48,942 nt of DNA from Jeotgalicoccus sp. (GTDB lineage: Bacteria; Bacillota; Bacilli; Staphylococcales; Salinicoccaceae): NCBI GenBank assembly GCA_003513765.1, contig DONT01000011.1, forward strand, positions 83,408 through 132,349, in the 5' to 3' direction. The notes under the pieces are model-generated. The model saw only the letters and a list, made by a program, of their open reading frames with translations, was not told where the DNA came from and ran no database searches. Of this stretch, positions 1 to 7,851 are shown one piece after another. Position 1 is the first letter of the stretch; every line of letters starts with the position of its first letter. The position numbers were made by a program, and so were the translations under genes.

Positions 1-25
1 GGAATCCGATGCCTGTTTTTATTAT

Positions 26-1531
26 TTAGCTTAGTAACGCGCCTTCTTCATGACCTTTAAGTCCTAAAATATCAGTTGTGCGTTCATTCATTTCCCTGAA
101 CATCTCAGGGTTGTCAGATAAAGAAACACCATATGTTGGAATCATCTCTTTAATCTTATCCTGCCATGAGCCGAATTCCTCGGGGAATGCACGGCTTAAA
201 AGTTCAAGCATTGCATCCACACCTACAGAAGCACCTGGTGATGCACCTAAAAGTGATGCAATTGAACCATCTTTTGATACGACCGTCTCAGTACCGAACA
301 TTAATGTCCCTTTACCTTTATCCGTATCTTTAATCATCTGTACACGCTGCCCTGCAGTGATTGTTTTCCAGTTTTCTGAACGTGCTTCAGGAACAAATTC
401 GCGCAGCTCATCCATACGCTGTTCTTCTTTCAGCAGTACCTGCTGTACTAAATACTTAGTCAGGCCGAGTTCTTTTGCTCCGGCAGACAGCATAGTTAAT
501 ACATTGTAAGGTTTAACCGATCCGAATAAATCAAGATAAGATCCCGTTTTCAGGAATTTCGGAGAGAACCCTGCAAATGGTCCGAATAGCAATGATCTTT
601 TACCGTCAATGTAACGTGTATCAAGATGCGGTACAGACATCGGCGGTGCACCGACTTTAGCTTTACCGTACACTTTAGCTTCATGCTGGTTCACGACTTC
701 TTCATCATCACAAACGAGGAAGAGTCCGCTTACCGGGAAGCCGCCGATATTTTTAGATTCAGGAATATTTGTCTTCTGCAGGAGCGGCAGGCTTCCGCCG
801 CCGGCACCGATAAAGACAAAGTCCGCTGTATGATATTCCATCTTACTGTTGTTTAAATTTTTAACTTTTACCTGCCACTTATCTTTTTGAGTGCGGCGAA
901 TGTCCTGAACAGCATGTTTGAAGTGCATTTCCACATCCTGCTCTTCAAGTCTCTTAAATAACTTTTTAGTCAGACTGCCGAAGTTAATATCCGTCCCTGA
1001 ATCAATCCGGGTTACAGCGATTTCTTCATTCGAGTCACGCCCCTGCATCATCAGCGGAAGCCATTCTTTTAAAACGCTGTGATCGTCAGTATATTCCATA
1101 CCTTCAAACAGCGGACTTTCAGTCAGTTTTTCAACACGCTTCTTAAGGAACTCAACATTCTTTTTGCCTTCCACATAACTCATATGCGGCACCGTTCGAA
1201 TGAAGTCTTCCGGAGTATCCAAATACCCCTTTTCAATTAAATACGCCCAAAGCTGTTTTGAAATCTGGAACTGTTCGTTAATTTTAATTGCTTTTGAAGT
1301 TTCTATTGAGCCGTCTGCAAGCTCTGGTGTATAGTTCAATTCACACAGCGCCGAATGCCCCGTACCGGCGTTATTCCATGCGTTTGAGCTTTCGATTGCA
1401 ACATCATCAAGTTTTTCAAAAACTTTGATGTTCCAGTCGGGTTTTAATTCTTTTAATAGTGTTCCAAGCGTGGCACTCATAATCCCGCCACCAATCAGAA
1501 CCACATCCGTTTTGCTAATAGAAGTAGTCAT
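26..1531 (-). CDS. mqo: Malate:quinone oxidoreductase
   Basis: FAD-dependent, membrane-associated enzyme that oxidises malate to oxaloacetate and passes electrons to the quinone pool, bypassing NAD-linked malate dehydrogenase. The 501-residue product has the usual family length. An N-terminal dinucleotide-binding loop (GGGIMSA, about residues 14-20) is followed by the family-typical ESSNAWNNAGTGHSA stretch. The C-terminal part contains LLGASPGASV, typical of Mqo. The gene starts at ATG 1531 with a purine-rich AAGGGG site about 13 nt upstream, slightly far. It is transcribed alone. The upstream gap (1532-1666) holds two direct repeats that could be regulatory. Identification is secure from the sequence; substrate specificity is family knowledge. 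Confidence 0.96.
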   Translation of the reverse strand: MTTSISKTDVVLIGGGIMSATLGTLLKELKPDWNIKVFEKLDDVAIESSNAWNNAGTGHSALCELNYTPELADGSIETSKAIKINEQFQISKQLWAYLIEKGYLDTPEDFIRTVPHMSYVEGKKNVEFLKKRVEKLTESPLFEGMEYTDDHSVLKEWLPLMMQGRDSNEEIAVTRIDSGTDINFGSLTKKLFKRLEEQDVEMHFKHAVQDIRRTQKDKWQVKVKNLNNSKMEYHTADFVFIGAGGGSLPLLQKTNIPESKNIGGFPVSGLFLVCDDEEVVNQHEAKVYGKAKVGAPPMSVPHLDTRYIDGKRSLLFGPFAGFSPKFLKTGSYLDLFGSVKPYNVLTMLSAGAKELGLTKYLVQQVLLKEEQRMDELREFVPEARSENWKTITAGQRVQMIKDTDKGKGTLMFGTETVVSKDGSIASLLGASPGASVGVDAMLELLSRAFPEEFGSWQDKIKEMIPTYGVSLSDNPEMFREMNERTTDILGLKGHEEGALLS

Positions 1532-1625
1532 ACTTTAATTGATGCCCCTTATCCATGTTTATTATATTAATATTCAGTAACAGTATACTCTTTTTTCGCA
1601 TCTTTCGAAAGGTATATCATTAAAT

Positions 1626-1661
1626 GTGTCATACTAATTATCAAAAGTGTTATACTAATTA
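1626..1661. repeat. Two 15-bp direct repeats upstream of mqo
   Basis: GTGTCATACTAATTA (1626-1640) and GTGTTATACTAATTA (1647-1661) differ by one base and start 21 bp apart, about two helical turns. They lie in the mqo upstream region, 95-130 bp before its start codon. The spacing suggests tandem binding of a regulator on one DNA face. This is inference. Confidence 0.5.
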
Positions 1662-1666
1662 AACTC

Positions 1667-1694
1667 AAAAAAAGATGCACTGTATCAGCACATC
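1667..1694 (-). terminator. Terminator of the HAD/PH-like operon
   Basis: Read on the minus strand, a nine-pair stem (GATGTGCTG / CAGTGCATC, with two G-T wobbles) with a three-base loop runs into seven T residues. It follows the stop codon at 1705 closely. Confidence 0.75.
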
Positions 1695-1704
1695 CTCAAT
1701 CGTT

Positions 1705-2037
1705 CTATTTTCCACTTTTTTCGTTAACGTATGCCGCAAATTCTTCAATGTTTCCAACGGTCACATCAACCATTGCAATTTTCCCCATACCTTCCGGAAA
1801 TTCGATAAACAGCACATTATCCTCTGCGAAAGCACGTACGATATCAGCATAAGCAAACACTCTCGTGTATGCTTCCCCGTTCATATCAACATTCATAAAC
1901 AGACGCTCATTTGTCGTCATATATGCTCCCGGGAAATGAGCCTGGTCTCTTACTTTATATAGTAATGTACCTTCAAGTGACGGCCCAAATTTCTCTGTCG
2001 GATAAAGATCCGCTTCTGTTAAATTAATTAAGTTCAC
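1705..2037 (-). CDS. Small cytosolic protein with PH-like fold (hypothetical)
   Basis: A 110-residue acidic protein with no signal peptide or membrane segment. I do not recognise a named family with certainty. The central run (GAYMTTNERLFMNVDMNGEAY) resembles bacterial PH-like (YokE-type) domains, in which a Leu/Met-T-N-x-R turn precedes a strand. The start is GTG 2037, placed by an AGGAGG site seven bases upstream. It lies 11 bp after the HAD phosphatase gene on the same strand and before a terminator, so the two are probably one operon. The role is unknown. Confidence 0.75.
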   Translation of the reverse strand: MNLINLTEADLYPTEKFGPSLEGTLLYKVRDQAHFPGAYMTTNERLFMNVDMNGEAYTRVFAYADIVRAFAEDNVLFIEFPEGMGKIAMVDVTVGNIEEFAAYVNEKSGK

Positions 2038-2048
2038 AGTTTATCCTC

Positions 2049-2717
2049 CTAAAAATCATTTAATATTTTCCAGTTTTTATCCTGTGCTATTGATAATAAA
2101 TCATTATCCGGCGATACTGCGACCGGCTTGCCGACAAGTTCCAGCATTTTTATATCAGTTATGCTGTCACTGTAAGCCTGGCTGTTTAGCCAGTCAACTT
2201 CTTTGTTTTGAAAGTGTTCTTTAATGATATCAATCTTGCGCTCGGCAAACACGCGTTCAAAACGTGTTTTATAATCCAGAATATCACCATTATAATGAAT
2301 TTTTGAACCGACGATATAATCAAAACCGACACCTTTAAACAATGCTTCCAGTAAAGGTATAAATGCACCTGAAATCAGCACTACATAATAGTTGTCCTGT
2401 TTCAGCTGCTGAATCTTTTCAAGCAGTGAGACTCTGAGCTCAGTGCTCATAGAATTCGCGACATCTTCAAAAAATCCATCTATTTCATTTTTGGAATAGC
2501 CTTTGAATGAAAGAATATAAGATTCTAATGCTCTGTGCTGCATTTTAATTTTTGGCACCATTTTCATTTTATATCCAAAATAAGTCGGCGCAAAATAACG
2601 GACAAAATGCTTATAATTCTTTTTAAATTTCGGGTGATTTTTTAAATGTGCACGAAGCGTTTCAAACGTTTCATGCGGGTATAATGTGCCGTCAAAATCA
2701 AATAGTGCCACTTTCAT
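2049..2717 (-). CDS. HAD-superfamily (subfamily IB) phosphatase
   Basis: Predicted cytosolic phosphatase of the SerB-like HAD-IB group, 222 residues. Motif I is DFDGT at residues 7-11, with D7 as the nucleophile and D9 as the general acid. Motif II is the LISGAF serine. The C-terminal motif is YSDSITDIKML, whose aspartates bind magnesium. The helical cap between motifs I and II matches IB enzymes. The substrate cannot be read from the sequence; SerB-like phosphoserine phosphatase is only one possibility. The start ATG at 2717 follows a GGGAGAGG site. It is the first gene of a two-gene operon with the PH-like gene. Confidence 0.88.
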   Translation of the reverse strand: MKVALFDFDGTLYPHETFETLRAHLKNHPKFKKNYKHFVRYFAPTYFGYKMKMVPKIKMQHRALESYILSFKGYSKNEIDGFFEDVANSMSTELRVSLLEKIQQLKQDNYYVVLISGAFIPLLEALFKGVGFDYIVGSKIHYNGDILDYKTRFERVFAERKIDIIKEHFQNKEVDWLNSQAYSDSITDIKMLELVGKPVAVSPDNDLLSIAQDKNWKILNDF

Positions 2718-2761
2718 GTCGGTCTATTCCTCTCCCTGGATAATTAATCTACTTTAAATAT

Positions 2762-2790
2762 TTTACCATAAATAGATTAGGGTATATACT
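2762..2790 (+). promoter_or_regulatory. Predicted promoter of ytoQ
   Basis: TTTACC at 2762-2767 and TATACT at 2785-2790 are separated by exactly 17 bp, about 30 bp before the ytoQ start. Confidence 0.5.
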
Positions 2791-2820
2791 AATATGCAAT
2801 GACTATTAGGAGGTTATTTC

Positions 2821-3261
2821 ATGGATTTAACAGTATATTTAGCAGGCGAGATTCACAGCGACTGGAGAGACAAAATTCAGTCTCTGGCAACAGAGAAAGA
2901 CTTACCGTTAACTTTTGTATCTCCTCAAACGGATCACGATTTATCGGATAATATCGGTGAAAATATTTTAGGCGAACAGCCGAATAAATATTACCGCGAC
3001 AATGCAGCATCTAGCATTAACAATCTTCGCACGCAGGTATTAATGAACAAAGCTGATGTAGTGATTGCTCTTTTCGGTGAAGAATATAAACAGTGGAATA
3101 CTGCAATGGATGCAACGACAGCAATTAATTCAGGCAAACCTTTGATTTTAGTACGTCCCGAAAAATTAATTCATCCATTAAAAGAAATTTCCGAAAAAGC
3201 AAGCGTAGTTACAAGTACAGTAGAACAGGCAATTGAAGTTTTAGAATATATTTACAAATAA
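2821..3261 (+). CDS. ytoQ: YtoQ family protein
   Basis: A 146-residue soluble protein matching the YtoQ family. It opens with LTVYLAGEIHSDWRD and contains NLGRTQ-like and ADVVIALFGEEYKQWN segments, giving an alpha/beta fold reminiscent of nucleoside 2-deoxyribosyltransferases. The in-vivo reaction is not known to me. The start ATG 2821 is placed by TTAGGAGG eight bases upstream. It is monocistronic, with its own promoter and a strong terminator at 3276-3312. Length and start agree with the family, so the family call is firm and the function is open. Confidence 0.9.
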   Translation: MDLTVYLAGEIHSDWRDKIQSLATEKDLPLTFVSPQTDHDLSDNIGENILGEQPNKYYRDNAASSINNLRTQVLMNKADVVIALFGEEYKQWNTAMDATTAINSGKPLILVRPEKLIHPLKEISEKASVVTSTVEQAIEVLEYIYK

Positions 3262-3275
3262 AATAGAATCACTCG

Positions 3276-3312
3276 AAACTGCTCAGTAATAGGATTACTG
3301 GGCGGTTTTCTT
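3276..3312 (+). terminator. Terminator after ytoQ
   Basis: A 15-pair stem with two wobbles (5' arm 3276-3290, 3' arm 3294-3308) and a three-base loop, followed by a short T-rich tail. It lies just after the ytoQ stop. Confidence 0.75.
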
Positions 3313-3344
3313 CCTTAAATTAACAGACAATTCCCGAAATCACG

Positions 3345-3373
3345 TTGTAATAGCGTTCTATCACGGTTATAAT
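3345..3373 (+). promoter_or_regulatory. Predicted promoter of putP
   Basis: TTGTAA (3345-3350), a 17-bp spacer and a consensus TATAAT (3368-3373). It lies about 110 bp before the putP start and leaves a leader that contains a 21-bp palindrome. Confidence 0.55.
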
Positions 3374-3425
3374 CGACTTATGTGTAATTCTATTCTTTTG
3401 CTTTGAAAGAACAGGTTACTTCATG

Positions 3426-3446
3426 GTTTATGTAATTTACATAAAC
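3426..3446. promoter_or_regulatory. 21-bp palindrome in the putP leader, likely operator
   Basis: Two perfect 10-base arms (GTTTATGTAA / TTACATAAAC) flank a single T. The site lies about 50-70 bp downstream of the predicted -10, where a bound repressor would block transcription. A close relative (TATGTAAATTTACATA) covers the -35 of the DASS carrier gene at 11884-11899. The binding protein is unknown. Confidence 0.55.
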
Positions 3447-3481
3447 AGTTTTACTATATTACCAAGGGGAGAGGTTTTTGA

Positions 3482-5050
3482 ATGATTCTTAATACAACAG
3501 CAGGATCTGCTTTCACCTTCACAGCAGGGTGGGAACAGTACGTGATGATGGCGGTTTATTTCATCGTCTTAATCGCGATCGGGGTTTATGCATACAATAA
3601 ATCCACATCAAACCTGAACGAGTATATGCTCGGCGGCCGTAATATCGGCGCTTGGGTTACTGCGTTATCTGCCGGGGCTTCTGATATGTCGGGCTGGATG
3701 CTGATGGGGCTTCCAGGAAGCATGTACAGTGTCGGGCTATCAAGTATTTGGATTGCTGTCGGTTTAACAATCGGGGCATACGTGAACTACATAATTGTCG
3801 CTCCAAAACTCCGTGTTTACTCGGAAGTTTCCAACGACTCAATTACGCTCCCGGACTTTTTTGAAAATCGCTTTAAAGATCACAAGCATATGCTGCGTAT
3901 TATCGCAGGTCTTGTAATTGTAATATTCTTCGCTGTCTACACAGCCAGCGGAATGGTATCAGGCGGTAAATTGTTCGAAAGTGCGTTTAACCTTCCATAT
4001 CACTGGGGTCTATTTTTAACAGCCGGTGTAGTTGTAATTTATACTTTCTTCGGTGGTTATCTGGCTGTAAGTCTTACAGACTTCTTCCAGGGAACAATAA
4101 TGTTTATCGCTATTGTAATGATTCCAATCGCAACATGGATGACTCTGACAGGGGACGGTATCGAACCGTTTGTCAGAATTGAAGAACTTGGTGCTTTAGC
4201 TGATATTAACTATCTGTCACTAATCAGCGGTGTATCGATTATTACTATCATCAGTAACCTGGCATAGGGATTCGGTTACTTTGGACAGCCTCATATCATC
4301 GTTCGCTTTATGTCCATTAAATCTCACAAGCTTGTACCAAAAGCACGCCGTATCGGCATTATCTGGATGGCCATTTCACTTATTGGTGCATGTCTGACTG
4401 GTTTACTTGGTATCGCATTTACTGATGCTACGCGTCATAATGTCGCGGACCCGGAAACAATTCTGGTTCTTATGAGTCAGGTACTCTTCCACCCGTTAGT
4501 GGGCGGATTCTTCCTTGCAGCTATTTTAGCAGCAATTATGAGTACAATTTCTTCACAGCTTTTAGTTACTTCAAGTTCACTTGTACAGGATTTCTACAAG
4601 ATGATCCGTCTTAAAATGATTGGCGGTACAGAAACAAAAACTGAAGAAGAACAGGACAAACTGTTCGTTCTTGTAGGCAGAATTTCTGTAATTGTTGTAG
4701 CTGTAGTTGCAATTCTCATTGCATGGGATGACGAATCCGTTATTCTCGATATCGTTGCTAACGCATGGGCAGGTTTTGGTGCCGCGTTTGGTCCTCTAAT
4801 GGTCATGGCTCTCCACTGGAAAGGTATGACACGTTCAGGCGCAATCGCATCTATCATCGGTGGTGCCGGAACGGTTATTATATGGATTGCAGCGGGTACA
4901 TTCGGTACGGGACTCTATGAAATTGTTCCTGGTGTTATTGTTGCAACACTTGCTGGTATTATCGTAAGTAAGATGACTCAGAACCAACTTAAACCTGAGA
5001 TGGCTGCCGAGTTCGAAGAAACTGAAAGAATTTTAAGAGAAGATAAGTAG
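3482..5050 (+). pseudogene. putP: Sodium/proline symporter PutP, interrupted by an in-frame amber codon
   Basis: Sodium:solute symporter of the PutP group, about 522 codons long if read through. The start ATG 3482 follows a GGGGAGAGG site. The first sodium-site segment, SAGASDMSGWMLMGLPG, is intact, as is the later STISSQLLVTSSS. At 4265-4267 the codon is TAG, where PutP proteins normally carry Trp in the segment LAWGxGYFGQPHI. The reading frame continues unbroken as GFGYFGQPHIIVRFM to the stop at 5048-5050. One TGG to TAG change therefore explains the break. The second half has an ATG at 4310 but no ribosome site, and lacks the first seven or so helices. The product should be a truncated 261-residue protein unless the amber codon is suppressed or is a sequencing error. 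Confidence 0.93.
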
Positions 5051-5060
5051 TAAACAGATA

Positions 5061-5098
5061 AAAAGCGCGAACCGGAATTTTCCGGCTCGCGCTTTTTT
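5061..5098. terminator. Bidirectional terminator between putP and the TRAP operon
   Basis: GC-rich stem (AAAGCGCGAACCGG / CCGGCTCGCGCTTT) with A-run and T-run flanks on both sides. It serves the convergent ends of putP and the TRAP permease gene. Confidence 0.85.
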
Positions 5099-5108
5099 TG
5101 TTGTTATA

Positions 5109-7328
5109 TTAAGCTGAAACAGGTTCCTGTTTTTTCTTCTTGTACAGCTGGTACACTACCAGAAGGACGAAGAGTCCAAAACCGATTGCATCTGTAACTA
5201 AATCGCTTTGGATGAACAGCAGTGCCGTAACGACCGAAATAATTCTTTCTAAAATACTGTATTTCACAAACATAAAGTTTTGTATAAATGATGCGAATGT
5301 TGCCATACCGACCGCTGCTGTCATAATTGCCCAGATCATCTCTATTGCACTGGCATCTGTAATCAACAGTATCGTAGGGTTTATAGCAAACATGAACGGC
5401 AGCAGCAAGGCGGCTGAGTCATATTTGAAGCCCTGTATACCGGTCCTTATCGGCCCTGCTTTCGCTATACCTGCCGTAGCGTACGCCGGTAAGTTAATCG
5501 GAGGTGTATCATCGGCAAGAACTCCGTAATACAGTACAAACAGATGCGCCACAATTACAGGCAGCCCCATATTTGTCAGTACCGGTGCAATAACAGCCGC
5601 AAGCACTACATATGTCGCTGTAGTCGGGAGTCCCATACCTAAGAGCAGACATGCGAACACTGTCAGTACCAGTGCGATGTACAGCTGGGTATTATCGGTA
5701 ATCATAAAGTTCGGCAGCCAGCCTTCAATTGTATCTGAAAAACTGATTACTATTCTTGTAAATTTTGTCGATAATCCGCTCGTTGTAATTACCCCAATCA
5801 GGATACCTGCTGTCGCACAGGCAACGATAATACTCAATGCATTCCTTGAAGCTTTGTCAAAACCTTCAAGAAGCTGTGTAAATCCGTATTTTTGCGGTGT
5901 CACATCTCTTTTTGTCATCTTCATAAAGACTGCAAAGAGCAGTGCAACAATAATTCCACCAAGTACCATTGTAAATATCGGACTGCGCCAGCGGATAGTC
6001 TCGGCATTGAACAAACTTAAGCCGAGCGCATCATTAAATATTACGAGCCCCTGGTTCACAAATACGATTAAGTACTGCATCGAGAAAGTGATTGCCAGAA
6101 GAATTGCCGCAAATATTATCGTCCGTCCCATACTCGTTTTAAAACGATATGCGAAGAATGCAATAACAATCATCGCGATAATCGAATAGAATGCCGAAGC
6201 GTTAACTGACGCTCTTTCTACTACTAGGAAGTAGAGTAATATTAATATTGGCACTATCAAGTAACCCTGACTGAGCAGCAGTTTTCTTGCCGACGTCATT
6301 TCGCTTCTGTCCATTCCGGAAATATTATGTTTATTGGCTTCGAAATGTACCATAAACAGTATACCTACATAAGCAAGCAGTGCAGGTATCAGTGCACTTT
6401 TAATAATTTCAAAATATGGAATCCCTGTAAACTCAACCATGATAAACGCAGCTGCACCCATAACAGGCGGCAGAAACTGCCCGCTGGATGAAGCAGCAAC
6501 TTCAACACCGCCTGCAACATGAGGCGGGAATCCTACTTTTTTCATTAAGGGGATTGTAAACGTTCCGGTCGTTACCGCATTGGCAGTTGAACTCCCTGAA
6601 ATACTTCCCATCATTCCACTTGCAACCACGCTCGCTTTGGCCGGACCGCCTTTATATTTACCGAATCCGCGTATGGCAAGATCGATAAACATTTTTCCAG
6701 CACCTGTTGATTCCAGTATTGCCCCAAACAGTATAAAAATAAATACGAACTGTGCAGAAGCATATATTGGTGTTCCAAAAATACCGTTACTTCTGTATGT
6801 AATCTCGTAGACGAATCTCGAAAAGTCGCCTCTGTTGTGGTAAAACTGGCCGGGCAAAAATTCTCCGGCAAAGAAATAGCCGATACCAATCAATGCAATG
6901 ATTACAAGGGGCAGACCAACAACACGTCTTGTTGCTTCTATAACGATAACGATAAACAGTGCACCAATAATTAAATCCAGTTCTGTCGGCCGGGCAGACA
7001 TTATTTCAGGTGCATCCTGTCGCTGTATTAAATAAATCCCTAACCCCAGTGAGACTCCAGCAAGAATGAAATCGTAAATCGGTATTATTTTCTGACCTTG
7101 TCCCTTTCTGATTGGAAAAATTAAAAACACCAATACTATTGCAAGTGTAAGGTGAATAATCAGAAATGTTCTTGAACCGATGCCCGGCAAACCAAAACCT
7201 GCAACGTAAAGATGAAATACAGCGAGAAAAATCGAAATCGAACTAACCAGTATCGTCAATTTCTTTCCAAGATCTCTGTCGCTGCCCTCTAATTCCTGAA
7301 TCATTTTCTGTTGTTCCTTAGCGTCCAT
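5109..7328 (-). CDS. TRAP transporter fused permease (small + large subunits), TAXI type
   Basis: A 739-residue polytopic membrane protein combining the 4-helix and 12-helix TRAP subunits in one chain, as TAXI-type systems usually do. It forms the sodium-driven uptake channel for organic acids delivered by an extracytoplasmic binding protein. The typical segments GMMGSISGSSTANAVTTGTFTIPLMKKVGFPP and LLGMGLPTTATYVV are present, as are VLADDTPPINLPAYATAGIA and a hydrophobic C-terminal extension. The start ATG 7328 lies 3 bp after the DUF1850 gene. It is the last gene of the operon. The substrate is unknown; TAXI systems are generally assigned to dicarboxylates or glutamate, which is family knowledge. 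Confidence 0.93.
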   Translation of the reverse strand: MDAKEQQKMIQELEGSDRDLGKKLTILVSSISIFLAVFHLYVAGFGLPGIGSRTFLIIHLTLAIVLVFLIFPIRKGQGQKIIPIYDFILAGVSLGLGIYLIQRQDAPEIMSARPTELDLIIGALFIVIVIEATRRVVGLPLVIIALIGIGYFFAGEFLPGQFYHNRGDFSRFVYEITYRSNGIFGTPIYASAQFVFIFILFGAILESTGAGKMFIDLAIRGFGKYKGGPAKASVVASGMMGSISGSSTANAVTTGTFTIPLMKKVGFPPHVAGGVEVAASSSGQFLPPVMGAAAFIMVEFTGIPYFEIIKSALIPALLAYVGILFMVHFEANKHNISGMDRSEMTSARKLLLSQGYLIVPILILLYFLVVERASVNASAFYSIIAMIVIAFFAYRFKTSMGRTIIFAAILLAITFSMQYLIVFVNQGLVIFNDALGLSLFNAETIRWRSPIFTMVLGGIIVALLFAVFMKMTKRDVTPQKYGFTQLLEGFDKASRNALSIIVACATAGILIGVITTSGLSTKFTRIVISFSDTIEGWLPNFMITDNTQLYIALVLTVFACLLLGMGLPTTATYVVLAAVIAPVLTNMGLPVIVAHLFVLYYGVLADDTPPINLPAYATAGIAKAGPIRTGIQGFKYDSAALLLPFMFAINPTILLITDASAIEMIWAIMTAAVGMATFASFIQNFMFVKYSILERIISVVTALLFIQSDLVTDAIGFGLFVLLVVYQLYKKKKQEPVSA

Positions 7329-7331
7329 TAG

Positions 7332-7847
7332 TTAATCACCTCTAAAATAACTTTTAATTAATTTCACTTCTAAATTCTTTCCTTTATACGGCGCATCCGA
7401 AATGACTATATCTGTATCCCCGATAATAATATGATGCGGGAAAACCGATGATGGTCTGATACGCAGCGTTCCTCCGTGCACTTTACGGTTAATATTTTTA
7501 ATAATAAATTTCCCATCCTGCAATTCTATATCTTCACCTTCATAAGGCATACCTGCCCCAAAAGACTCTGTATGGCTTTCCATCGTATAGATACCGTCAG
7601 CACGCACTTCAAAAACTTCACTCACCGGAGAACGCTCAACCGAATGAATATAATTCACTGCAAAACGTTCGCCATATTCCACTTCCTGTACGAACAATTC
7701 TTCTTCAGTACTCATATCCTCAACAACAATCTTTACGGGCTGATTCAGCTGAAATATTATCACAATTTCAAGCACGATAAATATACTTGTAAGGGATAAA
7801 AAGGCATTGCGTATAAGCAATGCCTTTTTATCATTATCTTTAATCAT
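7332..7847 (-). CDS. DUF1850 protein of the TRAP-TAXI operon
   Basis: A 171-residue protein with one N-terminal membrane helix (about residues 13-33) and an extracytoplasmic domain. The domain carries the DUF1850 hallmark NYIHSVERSPVSEVFEV and the later ESFGAGMPYEGE. DUF1850 genes are regularly found between TAXI binding proteins and fused TRAP permeases, but their role is not established. It starts 4 bp after the TAXI gene and ends 3 bp before the permease gene, so translation is probably coupled. Codons 6-17 form a perfect 16-bp inverted repeat with T-rich arms, described separately. Confidence 0.88.
   Translation of the reverse strand: MIKDNDKKALLIRNAFLSLTSIFIVLEIVIIFQLNQPVKIVVEDMSTEEELFVQEVEYGERFAVNYIHSVERSPVSEVFEVRADGIYTMESHTESFGAGMPYEGEDIELQDGKFIIKNINRKVHGGTLRIRPSSVFPHHIIIGDTDIVISDAPYKGKNLEVKLIKSYFRGD
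7795..7832 (-). terminator. Intragenic terminator-like hairpin at the 5' end of the DUF1850 gene
   Basis: Perfect 16-bp inverted repeat (GATAAAAAGGCATTGC at 7795-7810, complement at 7817-7832) with a 6-base loop. Read on the minus strand, the 3' arm contains five T residues after GCAATGCC. It begins 15 nt inside the DUF1850 coding region. It resembles an intrinsic terminator or mRNA 3'-end stabiliser lying just after the binding-protein gene. Confidence 0.7.
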
Positions 7848-7851
7848 TTAA

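Noticed and set aside
4265..4267. Pyrrolysine or other programmed decoding of the putP TAG
   Set aside because: No pyl genes are visible and the position is a conserved Trp in the family, so a simple TGG to TAG mutation or sequencing error is more likely.
4310..5050. An independent gene starting at ATG 4310
   Set aside because: It is in the same frame as putP, has no ribosome site, and is the intact second half of the symporter.
5677..6189. Plus-strand frame of 170 codons inside the TRAP permease gene
   Set aside because: It is antisense to a strongly conserved permease. Its hydrophobic composition is only the mirror of membrane-helix codons.
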